Shown here piece by piece: positions 8,421 to 16,468 of a DNA stretch of 64,000 bases. Each line of letters opens with the position of its first letter. Within the stretch, counting starts at the first letter, position 1. The notes beneath the pieces are model-generated. The model made no database searches. It saw only the letters and a list, made by a program, of their open reading frames with translations, and was not told the origin of the DNA. A program made the translations under genes and the position numbers. This stretch comes from VAXT01 sp963728535 (GTDB lineage Bacteria; Actinomycetota; Thermoleophilia; Gaiellales; Gaiellaceae), in contig CAVSKK010000001.1 in assembly GCA_963728535.1 (NCBI GenBank), positions 1,054,001 through 1,118,000 of the forward strand, in the 5' to 3' direction.

Positions 8421-8627
8421 ATGGCAACCGGAACCGTGAAGTGGTTCAACGACGCGAAGGGGTACGGATTCATCACGCCGGAAGACGGCGGGAAGGATCT
8501 CTTCGTACACCACACGAACATCGCGGGCGAAGGGTTCAAGACCCTCGCCGAGAACGCGAAGGTGGAGTACGAGGCCCGTGAGGGCGCGAAGGGCCCAGAG
8601 GCGACGAACGTCGTCGTGACTGGGTAA
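8421..8627 (+). CDS. csp: Cold-shock protein (CspA family)
   Basis: A 68-residue OB-fold single-stranded nucleic acid-binding protein. RNP1 is KGYGFI and RNP2 is DLFVHH, after the family opening MATGTVKWFNDAKGYGF. ATG 8421 is chosen over the in-frame GTG 8412 because AAGGGAGG at 8406-8413 lies at the right distance and the canonical N-terminus begins here. The leader from the previous gene is about 137 bases, long enough for cold-responsive structure. It binds RNA or DNA as a chaperone. Confidence 0.95.
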   Translation: MATGTVKWFNDAKGYGFITPEDGGKDLFVHHTNIAGEGFKTLAENAKVEYEAREGAKGPEATNVVVTG

Positions 8628-8644
8628 GGAACCAGTCGAGTTTC

Positions 8645-8684
8645 CCGCGTCGCCGGTGTTTTTCCCCCGGCGGCGCGGTATTTT
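8645..8684 (+). terminator. GC-rich hairpin between csp and infA
   Basis: The arm CCGCGTCGCCGG (8645-8656) pairs with CCGGCGGCGCGG (8667-8678) around a 10-base T-rich loop, with one wobble, followed by TATTTTA. It could terminate csp transcription or attenuate readthrough into infA. Confidence 0.6.
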
Positions 8685-8927
8685 ATGTCGAAGGAGGTGA
8701 CGACAATCGCCGGCAAGGAAGACAAGATCGAGTTCGAGGGTGAGGTCGTCGAGGCCTTCCGTAACGGGATGTACAAGATCCTCCTCGACAACGGCCACGA
8801 GACGCTCGGCTACACCGCCGGGAAGATGCGGCGCTACCGGATCAAGATCCTCCCGGGCGACCGGGTCAACGTCGAGCTCTCGCCATACGACCTCGATCGA
8901 GGTCGCATCGTGTACCGACACAGATAG
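8685..8927 (+). CDS. infA: Translation initiation factor IF-1
   Basis: A single OB-fold: KEDKIEFEGEVVEAFRNGMY, then LLDNGHETLGYTAGKMRRYR, then ILPGDRVNVELSPYDLDRGR and IVYRHR. IF-1 binds the 30S A site with IF-2 and IF-3. The coordinates use the outer ATG (80 residues). However, the strong Shine-Dalgarno at 8691-8700 and the family N-terminus (M-A-x-K-x-D-x-I-E) both point to initiation at ATC 8706, giving (M)AGKEDKIEFEG and 73 residues. It is not next to rpmJ or rps genes, so this may be a stand-alone or second copy. Confidence 0.93.
   Translation: MSKEVTTIAGKEDKIEFEGEVVEAFRNGMYKILLDNGHETLGYTAGKMRRYRIKILPGDRVNVELSPYDLDRGRIVYRHR
8691..8700 (+). promoter_or_regulatory. Perfect Shine-Dalgarno inside the annotated 5' end of infA
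   Basis: AAGGAGGTGA is fully complementary to the 16S rRNA 3' end. It lies inside the reading frame if ATG 8685 is used, but sits 8 bases before ATC 8706, the ideal spacing for a start there. Confidence 0.75.
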
Positions 8928-8953
8928 GGCGACAGCCCTGATTTACTAGCCCG

Positions 8954-9355
8954 ATGCCTCTCGGGTTGTTTCTCGTCCTTGCCTGGCTCGCCAACATCCT
9001 GTCGTTGGCGGTCGCCGACGCGATCTTCGACGGCGTGCACATCGGGCACTGGTGGCCGTTGCTCCTCGGAGCGGCCGTGCTCGGGATCGCGAACACGATC
9101 GTTAAGCCGATCCTCACGCTGATCACGCTGCCGATCGTGATCCTGACGCTCGGTCTGGCGCTCTTCGCGATCAACGTCGCCATGCTCGCGCTCGCCGAAT
9201 GGATCGCACCGCGCTTCTCGATCGACGGGTTCTGGACCTATGTCGGCGCGACGATTGTCGTCTGGCTCGTCAACTGGATCCTGCACAGCGCGTTCGGCCT
9301 GCGTGAAGACTCGAGAAGAGCGCGCCGCAGCGCACGGAACGCCGTCAGCGGCTAG
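8954..9355 (+). CDS. Phage-holin-4-like (YvlD family) membrane protein
   Basis: 133 residues with four hydrophobic segments. LGIANTIVKPILTLITLPIV (near residue 36) is the family hallmark, followed by LTLGLALFAINVAMLALAEW and a basic tail. YvlD-like proteins are small bacterial membrane proteins of unclear function, often linked to envelope stress. It lies 26 bases after infA. Confidence 0.8.
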   Translation: MPLGLFLVLAWLANILSLAVADAIFDGVHIGHWWPLLLGAAVLGIANTIVKPILTLITLPIVILTLGLALFAINVAMLALAEWIAPRFSIDGFWTYVGATIVVWLVNWILHSAFGLREDSRRARRSARNAVSG

Positions 9356-9480
9356 CCGACTGGCCTAGCCACGCTGCAGCGGCACTGAAGTCGACAGCAC
9401 GGCCCGGGTCCAACTACTCTGAGTAAAGAGTCCATGCGGCGCAACACCGGGCGCGGCCCCGGCCTACCGAAAGGGGGGTC

Positions 9481-11277
9481 GTGATCGAGGTCAGGGCGAA
9501 GACCGCATCGGAAGAGCCCGGGGTGCTCAGGCTCGTGCTCCTCGTCACGGCAGCAGCAAGCGCCACGATCGTCGCCGCCGCGGTGAGCTTTGCGCAGATG
9601 GATCTCTCGCCATCGCTACTCGCGGGTCTCCTCGCACTGTTCGCGGCTGCCACGTTCACCGAGCTCTTCCCTCTGCCTATCCGCGGGATTCCGATTGGTC
9701 GGACGTCGCTGGCCAGCATCTTCCTGATCGGCGCGGCGGTGCTGTACGGATGGGCCCCTGCCACCCTGCTCGCGTTCCTCATGCAGCTGACGGTCGAAGC
9801 CGGCAGAAGGCGGCCTCTGGTTCGGGTCGCCTACAACAGCTCGGTCTATGCCCTGGCTGCAGCGGCGGCAGGTGCAGCCGCGGCAGCCGCCGACCGAGTG
9901 CCGCTCGACCCCGTGCTGACCGAGACGCCCCTCGCAGCGGCAGCCTTCTTTGCGGTCGATCTCATCCTGATTGCCCTCATCGTCGCCCGAGCCCGCCACG
10001 AGCCGTTCGGTCCGCTGCTGAGAAAGACGATCGGCACGACGAGCCTTCCGCTCATGCTCATGATCTGTCTGAGCGTCGTCCTTGTCGTGCTCTGGGACCG
10101 GTCACCGTTTCTCATCGCGGCGCTCTTCGGCCCGCTCATCGCGTTTGACCTCTACCAGCGCTCGCAGCTGCGGACACTGGAGTCGATGCGCACCGCAGCC
10201 ACCGATCCGCTCACCGGCCTCGGCAACCGCCGCCGGTTCGACGAGCGCATCAACGCCGAGGTGCCGCCGGTCGACCGCGGTTCGCCGGTCAGCGTCTGCC
10301 TCGTCGACGTCGACGGCCTCAAGCGCATCAACGACAGTTACGGCCATCCACTCGGGGACCGGTTGCTCGAAGCCGTCGGCGGGCGGCTCGCTGCGAGCGG
10401 CGAGGCGTTCCGACTCGGAGGCGACGAGTTCGCGCTGCTCTTGCCGGGGGTCGAACCGGAACAGGCTCGCCTGCTCGTCGAGCTCGTTCTCGTCGACCTC
10501 GTGCTGGACGACGGCCACGACGAGCACGTCAACATCTCGGCCGGGGTCGCGGCCTACCCCCGTGACGGGGAGACACCGGTGGTCCTCGTCGACCGCGCCG
10601 ACGAGGCGCTCTACTTTTCGAAGCGGCACGCGCCCGGCAGCGTCTCCGCGCACGCCGCAGGAGGACTCGCGCTGCAGGCGGCACCCGGCGCGGACGGCCC
10701 TGCCGATCGGGCGATGCGGCTGCAGGCGGCGACGAGCTTGGCTCGAGGTCTCGATTCGCAAGATGCGCTCGACGGGAGCCACTCGCAAGCAGTCGGCTCG
10801 CTCGCGGCCCGGATCGGCGCGCGCATGGGCTGGGAGGCCGAGCAATGCAAGCTGCTCGAGCTTGCGGGCCGGCTGCACGATCTCGGCAAGGTCGGAATTC
10901 CCGCCGAGATTCTCGAGAAGGACGGCCCGCTCGCGCCCGACGAGCGGAGGCTGGTCGAACGGCACCCGGCGATCGGCTCGAACATGCTCGCCTCGCTCAG
11001 GCTCGGAGCCGTGTCCGACTGGGTCCTCCACCATCACGAGCGCTGGGACGGAACCGGCTACCCGGATCGGCTCGCAGGCGAGGCGATCCCACTTGCCGCA
11101 CGGATCCTCGCCGTCGCCGACGCCTTCGAGGCGCTGACCTCAGATCGCGTCTACCGGGAGCGGTTGACCGACTCAGCGGCCCTCGGCGAGCTCGAGCGAG
11201 GCACGGGGACGCAGTTCGACCCGAATGTGGTCGCAGCACTCGTCGCCGAGCTCGCCGATCCGGAATACGACTTGTAA
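9481..11277 (+). CDS. Membrane GGDEF + HD-GYP c-di-GMP enzyme (first of two)
   Basis: 598 residues. Residues ~15-230 are a multi-helix membrane sensor. The GGDEF domain is intact (DPLTGLGNRRRFDERI, then RLGGDEFALL near 313) and lacks an RxxD inhibition site just before it. The HD-GYP domain has HDLGK near 466 and HHHERWDGTGYPDRL near 517-531, so both the cyclase and phosphodiesterase motifs look competent. GTG 9481 follows AAGGGGGGT. A second protein of the same layout is at 12300. Bases 9356-9480 are a short upstream region with no gene. Confidence 0.92.
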   Translation: MIEVRAKTASEEPGVLRLVLLVTAAASATIVAAAVSFAQMDLSPSLLAGLLALFAAATFTELFPLPIRGIPIGRTSLASIFLIGAAVLYGWAPATLLAFLMQLTVEAGRRRPLVRVAYNSSVYALAAAAAGAAAAAADRVPLDPVLTETPLAAAAFFAVDLILIALIVARARHEPFGPLLRKTIGTTSLPLMLMICLSVVLVVLWDRSPFLIAALFGPLIAFDLYQRSQLRTLESMRTAATDPLTGLGNRRRFDERINAEVPPVDRGSPVSVCLVDVDGLKRINDSYGHPLGDRLLEAVGGRLAASGEAFRLGGDEFALLLPGVEPEQARLLVELVLVDLVLDDGHDEHVNISAGVAAYPRDGETPVVLVDRADEALYFSKRHAPGSVSAHAAGGLALQAAPGADGPADRAMRLQAATSLARGLDSQDALDGSHSQAVGSLAARIGARMGWEAEQCKLLELAGRLHDLGKVGIPAEILEKDGPLAPDERRLVERHPAIGSNMLASLRLGAVSDWVLHHHERWDGTGYPDRLAGEAIPLAARILAVADAFEALTSDRVYRERLTDSAALGELERGTGTQFDPNVVAALVAELADPEYDL

Positions 11278-11365
11278 ATACCCCGCATTCGAGGGGTCAA
11301 GGGTCAGGGAGGTGCGCGGGCGATCCGATCAAAGCGGAGTCTCCGATCCTCGACCAGGAGCCCTG

Positions 11366-11458
11366 ATGCATCGATTCACCGCTTGGACCGTTCGACTTGC
11401 TCTCGTCACCACTTCCTTGGCCTGTGCAGGCTGGAAGTGGGAGGGCACGCTCTTCTAG
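11366..11458 (+). CDS. 30-residue hydrophobic peptide
   Basis: MHRFTAWTVRLALVTTSLAC (residues 1-20), then AGWKWEGTLF: a short basic start, one hydrophobic helix, a Cys and an aromatic GWKW tail. AGGAG at 11356-11360 sits five bases before ATG, and a strong hairpin follows the stop, so the gene has its own expression signals. It could be a secreted or membrane-inserted micropeptide. No family is recognised. Confidence 0.5.
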   Translation: MHRFTAWTVRLALVTTSLACAGWKWEGTLF

Positions 11459-11472
11459 ACACGAAGTCACGC

Positions 11473-11496
11473 GAGCCGGGCCCGACGGCCCGGTTC
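11473..11496 (+). terminator. GC-rich hairpin after the small peptide gene
   Basis: GAGCCGGGCC (11473-11482), loop CGAC, GGCCCGGTTC (11487-11496): a ten-base-pair stem with one wobble. No U tract follows, so termination may need Rho or be partial. Confidence 0.6.
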
Positions 11497-11572
11497 GTGT
11501 CCATGTCTCGCGGTCATCTCCTTACCTGGACGGACCGAATCTTTGCCCTGGCTTAGCCCGCCCTTGGGGAAG

Positions 11573-11615
11573 CCTCCAATAGCTTCAAGGCACTTGTTGT
11601 CAAGCACATTGGAGG
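11573..11615 (+). promoter_or_regulatory. Hairpin that hides the ribosome binding site of the 11622 gene
   Basis: CCTCCAAT (11573-11580) pairs exactly with ATTGGAGG (11608-11615), which contains the Shine-Dalgarno of the gene starting at 11622. A nested CTTG-TTGT-CAAG stem-loop lies inside. The structure could act as an RNA thermometer, riboswitch output or protein-binding leader. Confidence 0.6.
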
Positions 11616-11621
11616 TACGAA

Positions 11622-12002
11622 ATGAAGCGCTCATGGATCGTCACGGGGCTGCTCGTAGCCCTCATCGGAGCCGCGACGCTCGCGCCGGCAGCCGTAGAGG
11701 CCAAGGGCGGTACGCGCATCGTGCTCAAGCCGTCGAACGCCTATCCCGGCGCCAAGGGCAAGGCGAAGTTCCAGGTCACGGGTCAGCGCGAGCTCGAGAT
11801 CGAGGTCGAGCACGTCCGCAGGCTCGCGGGCAAGCGCGTCAACTTCTTCGTGGGCTCGACGAGGGTCGGCTCGGCGAGGATCAACGGCTTCGGCGCCGCC
11901 CAGATCAACCGGCGCGGGTCGAGCTTCCCGGCAGTCCGCGCGGGAACGGTCATCAAGGTGAAGACGGCCCGGGGCGCGATGGTCGTCTCCGGCAGGTTCT
12001 AA
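11622..12002 (+). CDS. Secreted small beta-rich protein (hypothetical)
   Basis: 126 residues with a clear signal peptide (MKRSWIVTGLLVALIGAATL, cleavage near AVEA-KGG). The mature part is basic and beta-rich (VNFFVGSTRVGSARINGFGA), like CHRD/Ig-type exported domains, but no family is certain. GGAGG lies seven bases before ATG and is enclosed in the hairpin at 11573-11615, so translation is probably regulated. Confidence 0.72.
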   Translation: MKRSWIVTGLLVALIGAATLAPAAVEAKGGTRIVLKPSNAYPGAKGKAKFQVTGQRELEIEVEHVRRLAGKRVNFFVGSTRVGSARINGFGAAQINRRGSSFPAVRAGTVIKVKTARGAMVVSGRF

Positions 12003-12014
12003 GGCGCAACGGCG

Positions 12015-12230
12015 ATGAAGCGCGAGCTCAATCGAAGGCTCACCGGAGGGCTCGAGGTCGTGCTCTACTGGCACGGCACCGACAGGGTCAGCGTGTCCGT
12101 CCTGGACACGGCCACCGGCGAGGAGTTCGAGCTCGAGGTCGAGCCGGCCTTGGCCCTCGACGCATTCCGCCACCCGTACGCATACGCGGCCGGCTGCGGC
12201 GTCACACACGCCCAGCCGGCTGCGGCCTAG
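12015..12230 (+). CDS. Small hypothetical protein
   Basis: 71 residues, 12 bases after the secreted protein and probably in its operon. GLEVVLYWHGTDRVSVSVLD and EEFELEVEPALALDAFRHPY suggest a small beta-sheet domain of unknown function. No signal peptide or membrane segment. Confidence 0.6.
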   Translation: MKRELNRRLTGGLEVVLYWHGTDRVSVSVLDTATGEEFELEVEPALALDAFRHPYAYAAGCGVTHAQPAAA

Positions 12231-12299
12231 CTCGAAGCCTCGATCGAGGTACCCCGTTTGGGTGAGACGAACGGGCATCAGGGCCGATAGAGATTCCAT

Positions 12300-14315
12300 A
12301 TGCGGCTTTTCCCAGAGAGCCGGCGCGCGACGACAGCGCTCGCCGTGCTCACGCTCGTGCTCGTCGCGTGCACCCTCGAGTTCACGCTCCACGTAAACGA
12401 CTCGTTGCAGCATTTCGTCGTCTACTGGCTCTACAACGGGCTCGTGGTCGCCGCGGGCGTCGTTTGCATTGCGCGCGGCATCTCGACCGCGCGTGAGCGT
12501 GCAGCCTGGATCTTGATCGGGGCGGCCGTCGTCTTCTGGGGCGTCGGGAACACGATCTGGACGTTTGCCTATGTCGCCCTCGAGTCGCCGCCCTACCCGT
12601 CCCTCGCCGACGCGTTCTGGCTGGCCGTGTACCCGCCCGTCTACGTCGCGCTCCTACTGCTGCTGCGCTCGCGGGCCGGCGGCGTCCGGCGCAGCGTCTG
12701 GCTCGACGGGGTCATTGCCAGCCTGGCCGTGGCGGCAGTTGGCACGGCCGTCGTGTTCCAAGCGGTGCTCGAAGCCACCAGCGGCTCAAAGGCCGCGATC
12801 GCAACGAATCTCGCCTACCCACTCGCCGACCTGACGACAATCGCGCTCGTCGTCTGGGTGCTAGCCGTCTCTGGCTGGCGAATCGGCCGAGCCTGGGGTC
12901 TGATCGCTGCCGGTCTGCTCGTCTTCTCGGTCAGCGACTGTCTGTACCTGTTCCAGACGGCTGCCGGCTCCTACGTCGCCGGTGGCGCAACAGACCTGGG
13001 CTGGGTCGGCGGCTGCGTGCTGCTCGCCTGGGCTGCGTGGCAACCGGCAGAGCGGGCTGTTCGTGCCCGCCTCGAGGGCTGGGCCGTGCTCGCCGCCCCG
13101 ATCGGCTGCGGTCTCCTCGCGCTCACCGTGCTCGTGTACGACCACTTCTGGCAGGTCAATCCCCTGTCCCTCGTCCTTTCGTCGGCGGCCATCCTGGGGG
13201 TTCTCGCGCGGCTCGCGATGACGTTCGGAGAGAACATGGAGATGCTCGCCGGCTCCCGCGACGAGGCTCGCACCGATGCGCTCACGGGCCTGGGGAACCG
13301 ACGGAGGCTGCTCGACGACCTGACGGCCACCGTCGAGGGCAAGACGCCGCATGTCCTCGGCCTGTTCGACCTGAACGGCTTCAAGCAGTACAACGATTTC
13401 TTCGGCCATCCCGCCGGCGACGTGCTGCTCGCCCGGCTGGGCGAGAAGCTCGCCCGTTTCATCGACGGCCGCGGCTCGGCGTACCGGATGGGCGGCGACG
13501 AGTTTTGCATCCTGTGCCCGGAGGACGTGGACACGGACGCCATCGTCGCGGGCGCGGTCCGTGCGCTTGCAGACCACGGCGACGGCTTCGCGGTCACGGC
13601 CGCACATGGCCGAGCGCTCTTGCCAGCGGAGGCCGCGACGCCGTCGGAGGCGTTGCAGCTGTCGGACCAGAGGATGTACGTGGACAAGCAAGGAGGGCGG
13701 ATGTCGGCGAGCGAGCAGTCGAGCCAGGTGCTCATGCGCGCGCTCTCCGAGTGCCATCCGCAGCTCGACGACCATCTGCTCGGCGTCGCACATCTCGCCG
13801 AAGGTGTCGCACTCGAGCTCGGGCTACCCCCAGCCGAGGTCTTGCGCGTCCGGCTCGCCGCTTCACTGCACGACGTGGGCAAGATGGCGATCCCCGAGGC
13901 GATCCTGGAGAAGCCCGGGCCTCTCACCGAGCACGAGCGGCTTTTCGTGAACCGGCACACGCTCATCGGCGCGAGGATCCTGCACGCGGCGCCTGATCTG
14001 TCGCACCTCGCGGACGTCGTCCGCTCGAGCCACGAACGCATGGACGGCAAGGGCTACCCCGACGGCCTCCCCGGAAGCGAGATCCCAATCGCCTCACGCA
14101 TCATCTTCGTCTGCGACGCGTTCGACGCCATGACCTCCGAGCGCTCGTACGCGGTGGCGATGACGGCCGAGGCCGCACTCGCCGAGCTGCGGCGCTGCGC
14201 CGGCACACAATTCGACCCCGTAGCGGTCGCCGCGCTCGGCCGCGCCCTCGAGCACACGACCGGCACCGAGCCGCTCGTCCCGCGCTCGCCCAGGGCGCTT
14301 CGCCTAACCGCCTAG
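12300..14315 (+). CDS. Membrane GGDEF + HD-GYP c-di-GMP enzyme (second of two)
   Basis: 671 residues. About eight to nine N-terminal transmembrane helices (residues ~10-310) precede a GGDEF domain (TDALTGLGNRRRLLDDL, then RMGGDEFCIL near 398) and an HD-GYP domain (HDVGK near 524, SSHERMDGKGYPDGLPGSEI near 576-595). Both active-site motifs are present. The order of domains equals that of the protein at 9481, but the membrane sensor differs, so the two probably answer different signals. The start ATG 12300 has only a weak ribosome binding site. Confidence 0.9.
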   Translation: MRLFPESRRATTALAVLTLVLVACTLEFTLHVNDSLQHFVVYWLYNGLVVAAGVVCIARGISTARERAAWILIGAAVVFWGVGNTIWTFAYVALESPPYPSLADAFWLAVYPPVYVALLLLLRSRAGGVRRSVWLDGVIASLAVAAVGTAVVFQAVLEATSGSKAAIATNLAYPLADLTTIALVVWVLAVSGWRIGRAWGLIAAGLLVFSVSDCLYLFQTAAGSYVAGGATDLGWVGGCVLLAWAAWQPAERAVRARLEGWAVLAAPIGCGLLALTVLVYDHFWQVNPLSLVLSSAAILGVLARLAMTFGENMEMLAGSRDEARTDALTGLGNRRRLLDDLTATVEGKTPHVLGLFDLNGFKQYNDFFGHPAGDVLLARLGEKLARFIDGRGSAYRMGGDEFCILCPEDVDTDAIVAGAVRALADHGDGFAVTAAHGRALLPAEAATPSEALQLSDQRMYVDKQGGRMSASEQSSQVLMRALSECHPQLDDHLLGVAHLAEGVALELGLPPAEVLRVRLAASLHDVGKMAIPEAILEKPGPLTEHERLFVNRHTLIGARILHAAPDLSHLADVVRSSHERMDGKGYPDGLPGSEIPIASRIIFVCDAFDAMTSERSYAVAMTAEAALAELRRCAGTQFDPVAVAALGRALEHTTGTEPLVPRSPRALRLTA

Positions 14316-14581
14316 GAACTTACGGCGCGCCGCCGCAGCGAGATGCCCCAGGCGCTGCTGCTCTCGAATAGCTCGTCGGCGTCGACTTCGTCCGCCCAGC
14401 CGAGAAAGTGCGGCTCGGGCTCATCCTCGGTCGAGCCGTAGACGGCCACTCGTTCGGGCGGAGCCTTTCGCGCTTCGAGCGACTCGCCCCGCTCGAGCGC
14501 ATCCCGGCGCGCCTGGGCCGCTTCTGCGACCGGCCCTTCCTCGTATCCGCGCGGCATGACCCGAGTGTACGCACGAGACAT
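14312..14581 (-). CDS. Small acidic hypothetical protein
   Basis: About 89 residues (an internal start at 14557 gives 81). Residues such as EEGPVAEAAQARRDALERGE and HFLGWADEVDADELFESSSA look like a genuine soluble protein. It is convergent with, and overlaps by four bases, the end of the GGDEF/HD-GYP gene, and is divergent from the delta-60 gene at 14599. No family is recognised. Confidence 0.45.
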   Translation of the reverse strand: MSRAYTRVMPRGYEEGPVAEAAQARRDALERGESLEARKAPPERVAVYGSTEDEPEPHFLGWADEVDADELFESSSAWGISLRRRAVSS

Positions 14582-14598
14582 CTGGGTACGTAACGCTC

Positions 14599-15909
14599 GT
14601 GCGCCGCGCCGGTCTTCTCGTGCTTGCCTCACTCATGCTTGCCTTACCCGCGGCTGCCGCGCCCGGAGGTCTCGATCGCACGTTTTCCGGCAACGGCTGG
14701 GTCCGGACATACGACATCACCGGCTACTCGAAAGGCTTCTTCCCGAAAGGAGCTGAGGACGTCGCGATCCAGCCCGACGGAAAGATCCTCGCGGTCAGTG
14801 AGCTCCAGGACGGGAACAGCCACTGGTGGTTCGGCGTCTACCGCTGGCTGCCGAACGGGGACCTCGACCGGTCATTCGGCTCGGGCGGCTGGGTGGCGAA
14901 CGACCTCGGCGCCTTCCCGATGCCGCACTCAGTCGCGCTGCAGGCGGACGGGAAGATCCTCGTCGGCGGTCGGGTTGAGTGCCCGGGTCAGCAGCTCTGC
15001 TTCGGGATCGTCCGGTATCTCCCGAACGGCTCGATCGACGGCAGCTTTGGCGCCTCCGGAGTCGCGAGAGCCACTTTCCCGGGCGCGCGCTGCGCCTGCG
15101 AGATCCAGGAACTCGCCGTGCAGCGGAACGGGCGGATCGTCGCGGTCGGCTGGCGGTTACGCGGCGGCGATGCCCAGGACGACATGCTCCTCGCGGTCGC
15201 CCGTTTCCTCCCGAACGGCCGGATCGACTCCAGCTTCTCCCGTGACGGGCGGCTCTCCCTCGACTTCGGCTACGGCGACGACCTGGCTTCAGCGGTGGCC
15301 GTGCAGGCCGATGGCAGGATCGTCGTCGGAGGAGTGGCGTCGTATCGGTACCGGACCGAGGCTGATTTCGCGGTCATCCGCCTTCGGCCGAACGGCACGC
15401 TCGACCGCACATTTTCCCGCGACGGCGTCCAGAGCGTGAACTTCGCCCGACAAAGATACGACGACGCCTACGGACTCGCTCTCCAGCGGGACGGGCGCAT
15501 AGTCGTTGCGGGCCTGTCGGCGGTGGGCTTTCTGCGGGAGGATCCGCGCATCGCGGTTCTTCGCCTCAACCGCGATGGCCGGCTAGACCGACGATTCGGC
15601 AAGCGGCTGCTCAAACCGGGAGCCCACGGGGGTTACGCACGCGCTGTCCTGACGGACGGAGGCGGAGGAATCATCGTCGGCGGGCTGGCCTACGATGACT
15701 CGGAGATGGATACGGCAGCCTGGGCGGTCGCCCGCTTTCGCTCGAACGGCGTGGTCGACCGATCATTCGGCAAAGGCGGGATCGTTCTCAGCGATTTCGG
15801 CACGGGAGCCGACTGGGTGGGTGCCCTCGCCGCCCAGAAGGATGGAAAGATCGTGGCGGCCGGCGAGGTCTACGGCGACCAGGCGATCGCGCGCTACTTG
15901 CCACGCTGA
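14599..15909 (+). CDS. Secreted delta-60-repeat beta-propeller protein
   Basis: 436 residues with a signal peptide (MRRAGLLVLASLMLALPAAA). The rest is made of about seven repeats of the delta-60 type: alternating RFLPNG-x-(L/I)D-x-(S/T)F-G/S-x-G and V-A-(V/L)-Q-x-DG-(K/R)-I-(L/V)-V-G-G blocks. Such repeats fold as a beta-propeller in exported proteins, probably for binding; the ligand is unknown. GTG 14599 is taken as the start because the signal peptide begins there. Confidence 0.85.
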   Translation: MRRAGLLVLASLMLALPAAAAPGGLDRTFSGNGWVRTYDITGYSKGFFPKGAEDVAIQPDGKILAVSELQDGNSHWWFGVYRWLPNGDLDRSFGSGGWVANDLGAFPMPHSVALQADGKILVGGRVECPGQQLCFGIVRYLPNGSIDGSFGASGVARATFPGARCACEIQELAVQRNGRIVAVGWRLRGGDAQDDMLLAVARFLPNGRIDSSFSRDGRLSLDFGYGDDLASAVAVQADGRIVVGGVASYRYRTEADFAVIRLRPNGTLDRTFSRDGVQSVNFARQRYDDAYGLALQRDGRIVVAGLSAVGFLREDPRIAVLRLNRDGRLDRRFGKRLLKPGAHGGYARAVLTDGGGGIIVGGLAYDDSEMDTAAWAVARFRSNGVVDRSFGKGGIVLSDFGTGADWVGALAAQKDGKIVAAGEVYGDQAIARYLPR

Positions 15910-15939
15910 CAAACGGCGCTGTCGTTCAGACTCGGGGGC

Positions 15940-16389
15940 ATGAAGCTCTGGCGTCTCACCCGCGCGAGCCAGACGGCGCTGGACGGGGCGGGAACGCTGC
16001 AGCACGGCGGGCGCTACTCGCCGCCGGGGGTGCCGGTCGTGAATTTCGCGTCCGAGGCCGGGCTCGCCGTGCTCGTTGCACTGCGCTACTTGCCGGACGA
16101 TCCGGCCGAGGTTCCAGACGACTACGTGCTCGGGTGGACCGAGGTCGATGCCACTCCCGAACGCGTCCCGGACGAGGGAGGCGAGCAGGCGAGCCGCGCG
16201 TTCGTCACCAGCTGGCTGAAGGAGCGCCGCTCCTTGCTCGCCGCGGTGCGCTCGAAGGTCTTGCCAGAGGCGGACGTGGTGCTGATGAACCCGGCTCACC
16301 CCGATGCAGCGCACGTCCCGCCACTGGTCACCCGGCCCTTCAGCTTCGCCGAATGCCTGCACATCCCGCCGATGAAGGCTCACTACTAG
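15940..16389 (+). CDS. RES-domain toxin (NAD+-degrading family), no antitoxin seen
   Basis: 149 residues. Family marks are RLTR (5-8), GGRYSPPGVPVV (23-34), VRSKVLPE (103-110) and MNPAHPDA (116-123), fitting RES proteins such as MbcT, which phosphorolyse NAD+. Length matches the family. RES toxins are normally paired with an Xre-HTH/MbcA antitoxin directly upstream or downstream. Here the upstream neighbour is the delta-60 protein and the downstream one a membrane protein, so it is an orphan in this window. Confidence 0.82.
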   Translation: MKLWRLTRASQTALDGAGTLQHGGRYSPPGVPVVNFASEAGLAVLVALRYLPDDPAEVPDDYVLGWTEVDATPERVPDEGGEQASRAFVTSWLKERRSLLAAVRSKVLPEADVVLMNPAHPDAAHVPPLVTRPFSFAECLHIPPMKAHY

Positions 16390-16468
16390 CCGATCTGCTC
16401 CGCGAGTCGATGAACCAGGGGTCGGGAAGCGGTGTCCGACCCGGAATCTCCGACGGGCGATCCCCTGC

